Positions 63,547-64,000 of a stretch of DNA of 64,000 bases are shown here, piece by piece; position 1 is the stretch's first letter, and each line of letters opens with the position of its first letter. The notes below the pieces were generated by a model that was not told the DNA's origin, ran no database searches, and saw only the letters and a list, made by a program, of their open reading frames with translations. The position numbers were made by a program, and so were the translations under genes. Source of the DNA: Triops longicaudatus (lineage: Eukaryota > Arthropoda > Branchiopoda > Notostraca > Triopsidae); NCBI GenBank assembly GCA_022885665.1, contig JAGQDJ010000193.1, positions 38,663 through 102,662 of the forward strand, in the 5' to 3' direction.

Positions 63547-63815
63547 TCAAGCTGCAGCGATCTGGGCCGCAAGAACTGGAGCCAATGCTTCAGTTGTTAC
63601 ATTTTTCAGAGCTAGGTTGACTTGGTTCAAAATAGTTTTGACGATCGCGTTTTGGCTAGCTTCCGGAACAAAGCTCTCGATGGTTACAATGATTGCTTGG
63701 GTAAGCAAATCAATCACACTGGGGACGAAACTCGCTAAAACGCCGACGATGGTATCGCGTTTCTCAACTAAACTCATCGTATCCATCTCGGATTGCAGCA
63801 ATCGAACCAAATTGT
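63547..63815 (-). CDS. Last exon of a second small secreted-type gene (5' part outside window)
   Basis: Minus-strand exon with a good acceptor (ATTATATTAG before 63815), entered in phase 1 exactly like exon 2 of the neighbouring gene. It encodes about 89 residues, beginning with a charged helix (NLVRLLQSEMDTMSLVEKRD) then hydrophobic, cysteine-free helices (TIVGVLASFVPSVIDLLTQA) and an Ala-rich end LAAQIAAA. No signal-peptide exon is visible between 63816 and the window edge, so the gene is 5'-truncated by the window. Same orientation, exon phase and composition suggest an old tandem duplicate of the gene at 62650-63022, but direct residue identity is low by eye. Confidence 0.65.
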
Positions 63816-64000
63816 CTAATATAATAATTAAATTTAGTAAGGATTTAAGATTTCATTAATGTTGACGTGTTGGCTAGCTTAGATGCTTTTAGTAATTTAA
63901 GGAAATATTGAAGCAGGAAACGGAAAGAATTTATTGTACTTGAACGTTAATAAAGTTAATGATAAATAAGGGGTTTGCCGATCAGAGTTATTCGGAACAG

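Overview
The window reads as nuclear DNA of an invertebrate animal with compact, intron-rich genes. Introns follow the GT-AG rule and are mostly about 50-100 bases, with a few of several hundred. Every large gene is a recognisable animal gene: SNRK, alsin, a TDRD12-type Tudor/helicase, DHX38/PRP16, USP10, a tetraspanin and a Munc13-4/BAIAP3-type protein. Small introns, pogo/Tigger-like MITEs and a small tandem secreted-protein family would fit an arthropod, but no sequence here fixes the phylum. There is no bacterial-style operon, plasmid, phage or CRISPR content.

Layout. 1.1-5.5 kb (+): SNRK kinase. 8.6-14.6 kb (+): alsin (ALS2), a Rab5/Rac regulator. 14.6-16.7 kb: repeat-bearing spacer with a small inverted-repeat element and a MITE. 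16.7-25.2 kb (+): a 27-exon TDRD12-like piRNA-pathway protein with a degenerate helicase. 25.8-30.8 kb (+): DHX38/PRP16 splicing helicase. 30.9-31.3 kb (-): mitochondrial ribosomal protein bL36m, tail-to-tail with DHX38 and head-to-head with USP10 at 31.7-37.6 kb (+). 37.6-42.4 kb: gene-poor and repeat-bearing, with a second, intact-ended MITE. 42.4-44.1 kb (+): tetraspanin. 45.0-48.0 kb (-): membrane protein with degenerate SUEL-lectin, CUB and Sushi domains. 48-50.5 kb: spacer with a CTCF-like motif. 50.5-61.9 kb (+): Munc13-4/BAIAP3-type protein with two alternative first exons. 62.6-64 kb (-): two neighbouring small secreted-type genes, the second cut by the window edge.

I rebuilt the gene models by hand, checking reading-frame phase across every junction. 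All reconstructed coding lengths are multiples of three with no internal stop, which is good evidence that the exon borders are right. Exceptions, where two borders are equally consistent, are named in the entries. The genes are mostly unrelated housekeeping or cell-biology genes; I see no operon-like functional module. Shared themes are membrane traffic (alsin, Munc13-4/BAIAP3, tetraspanin) and RNA biology (TDRD12-like, DHX38). The most notable points are the loss of helicase motifs in the TDRD12-like protein, the acidic-versus-basic alternative N-termini of the Munc13-like gene, the SUEL-CUB-Sushi membrane protein, an intragenic duplication in USP10 and a pogo-like MITE family.
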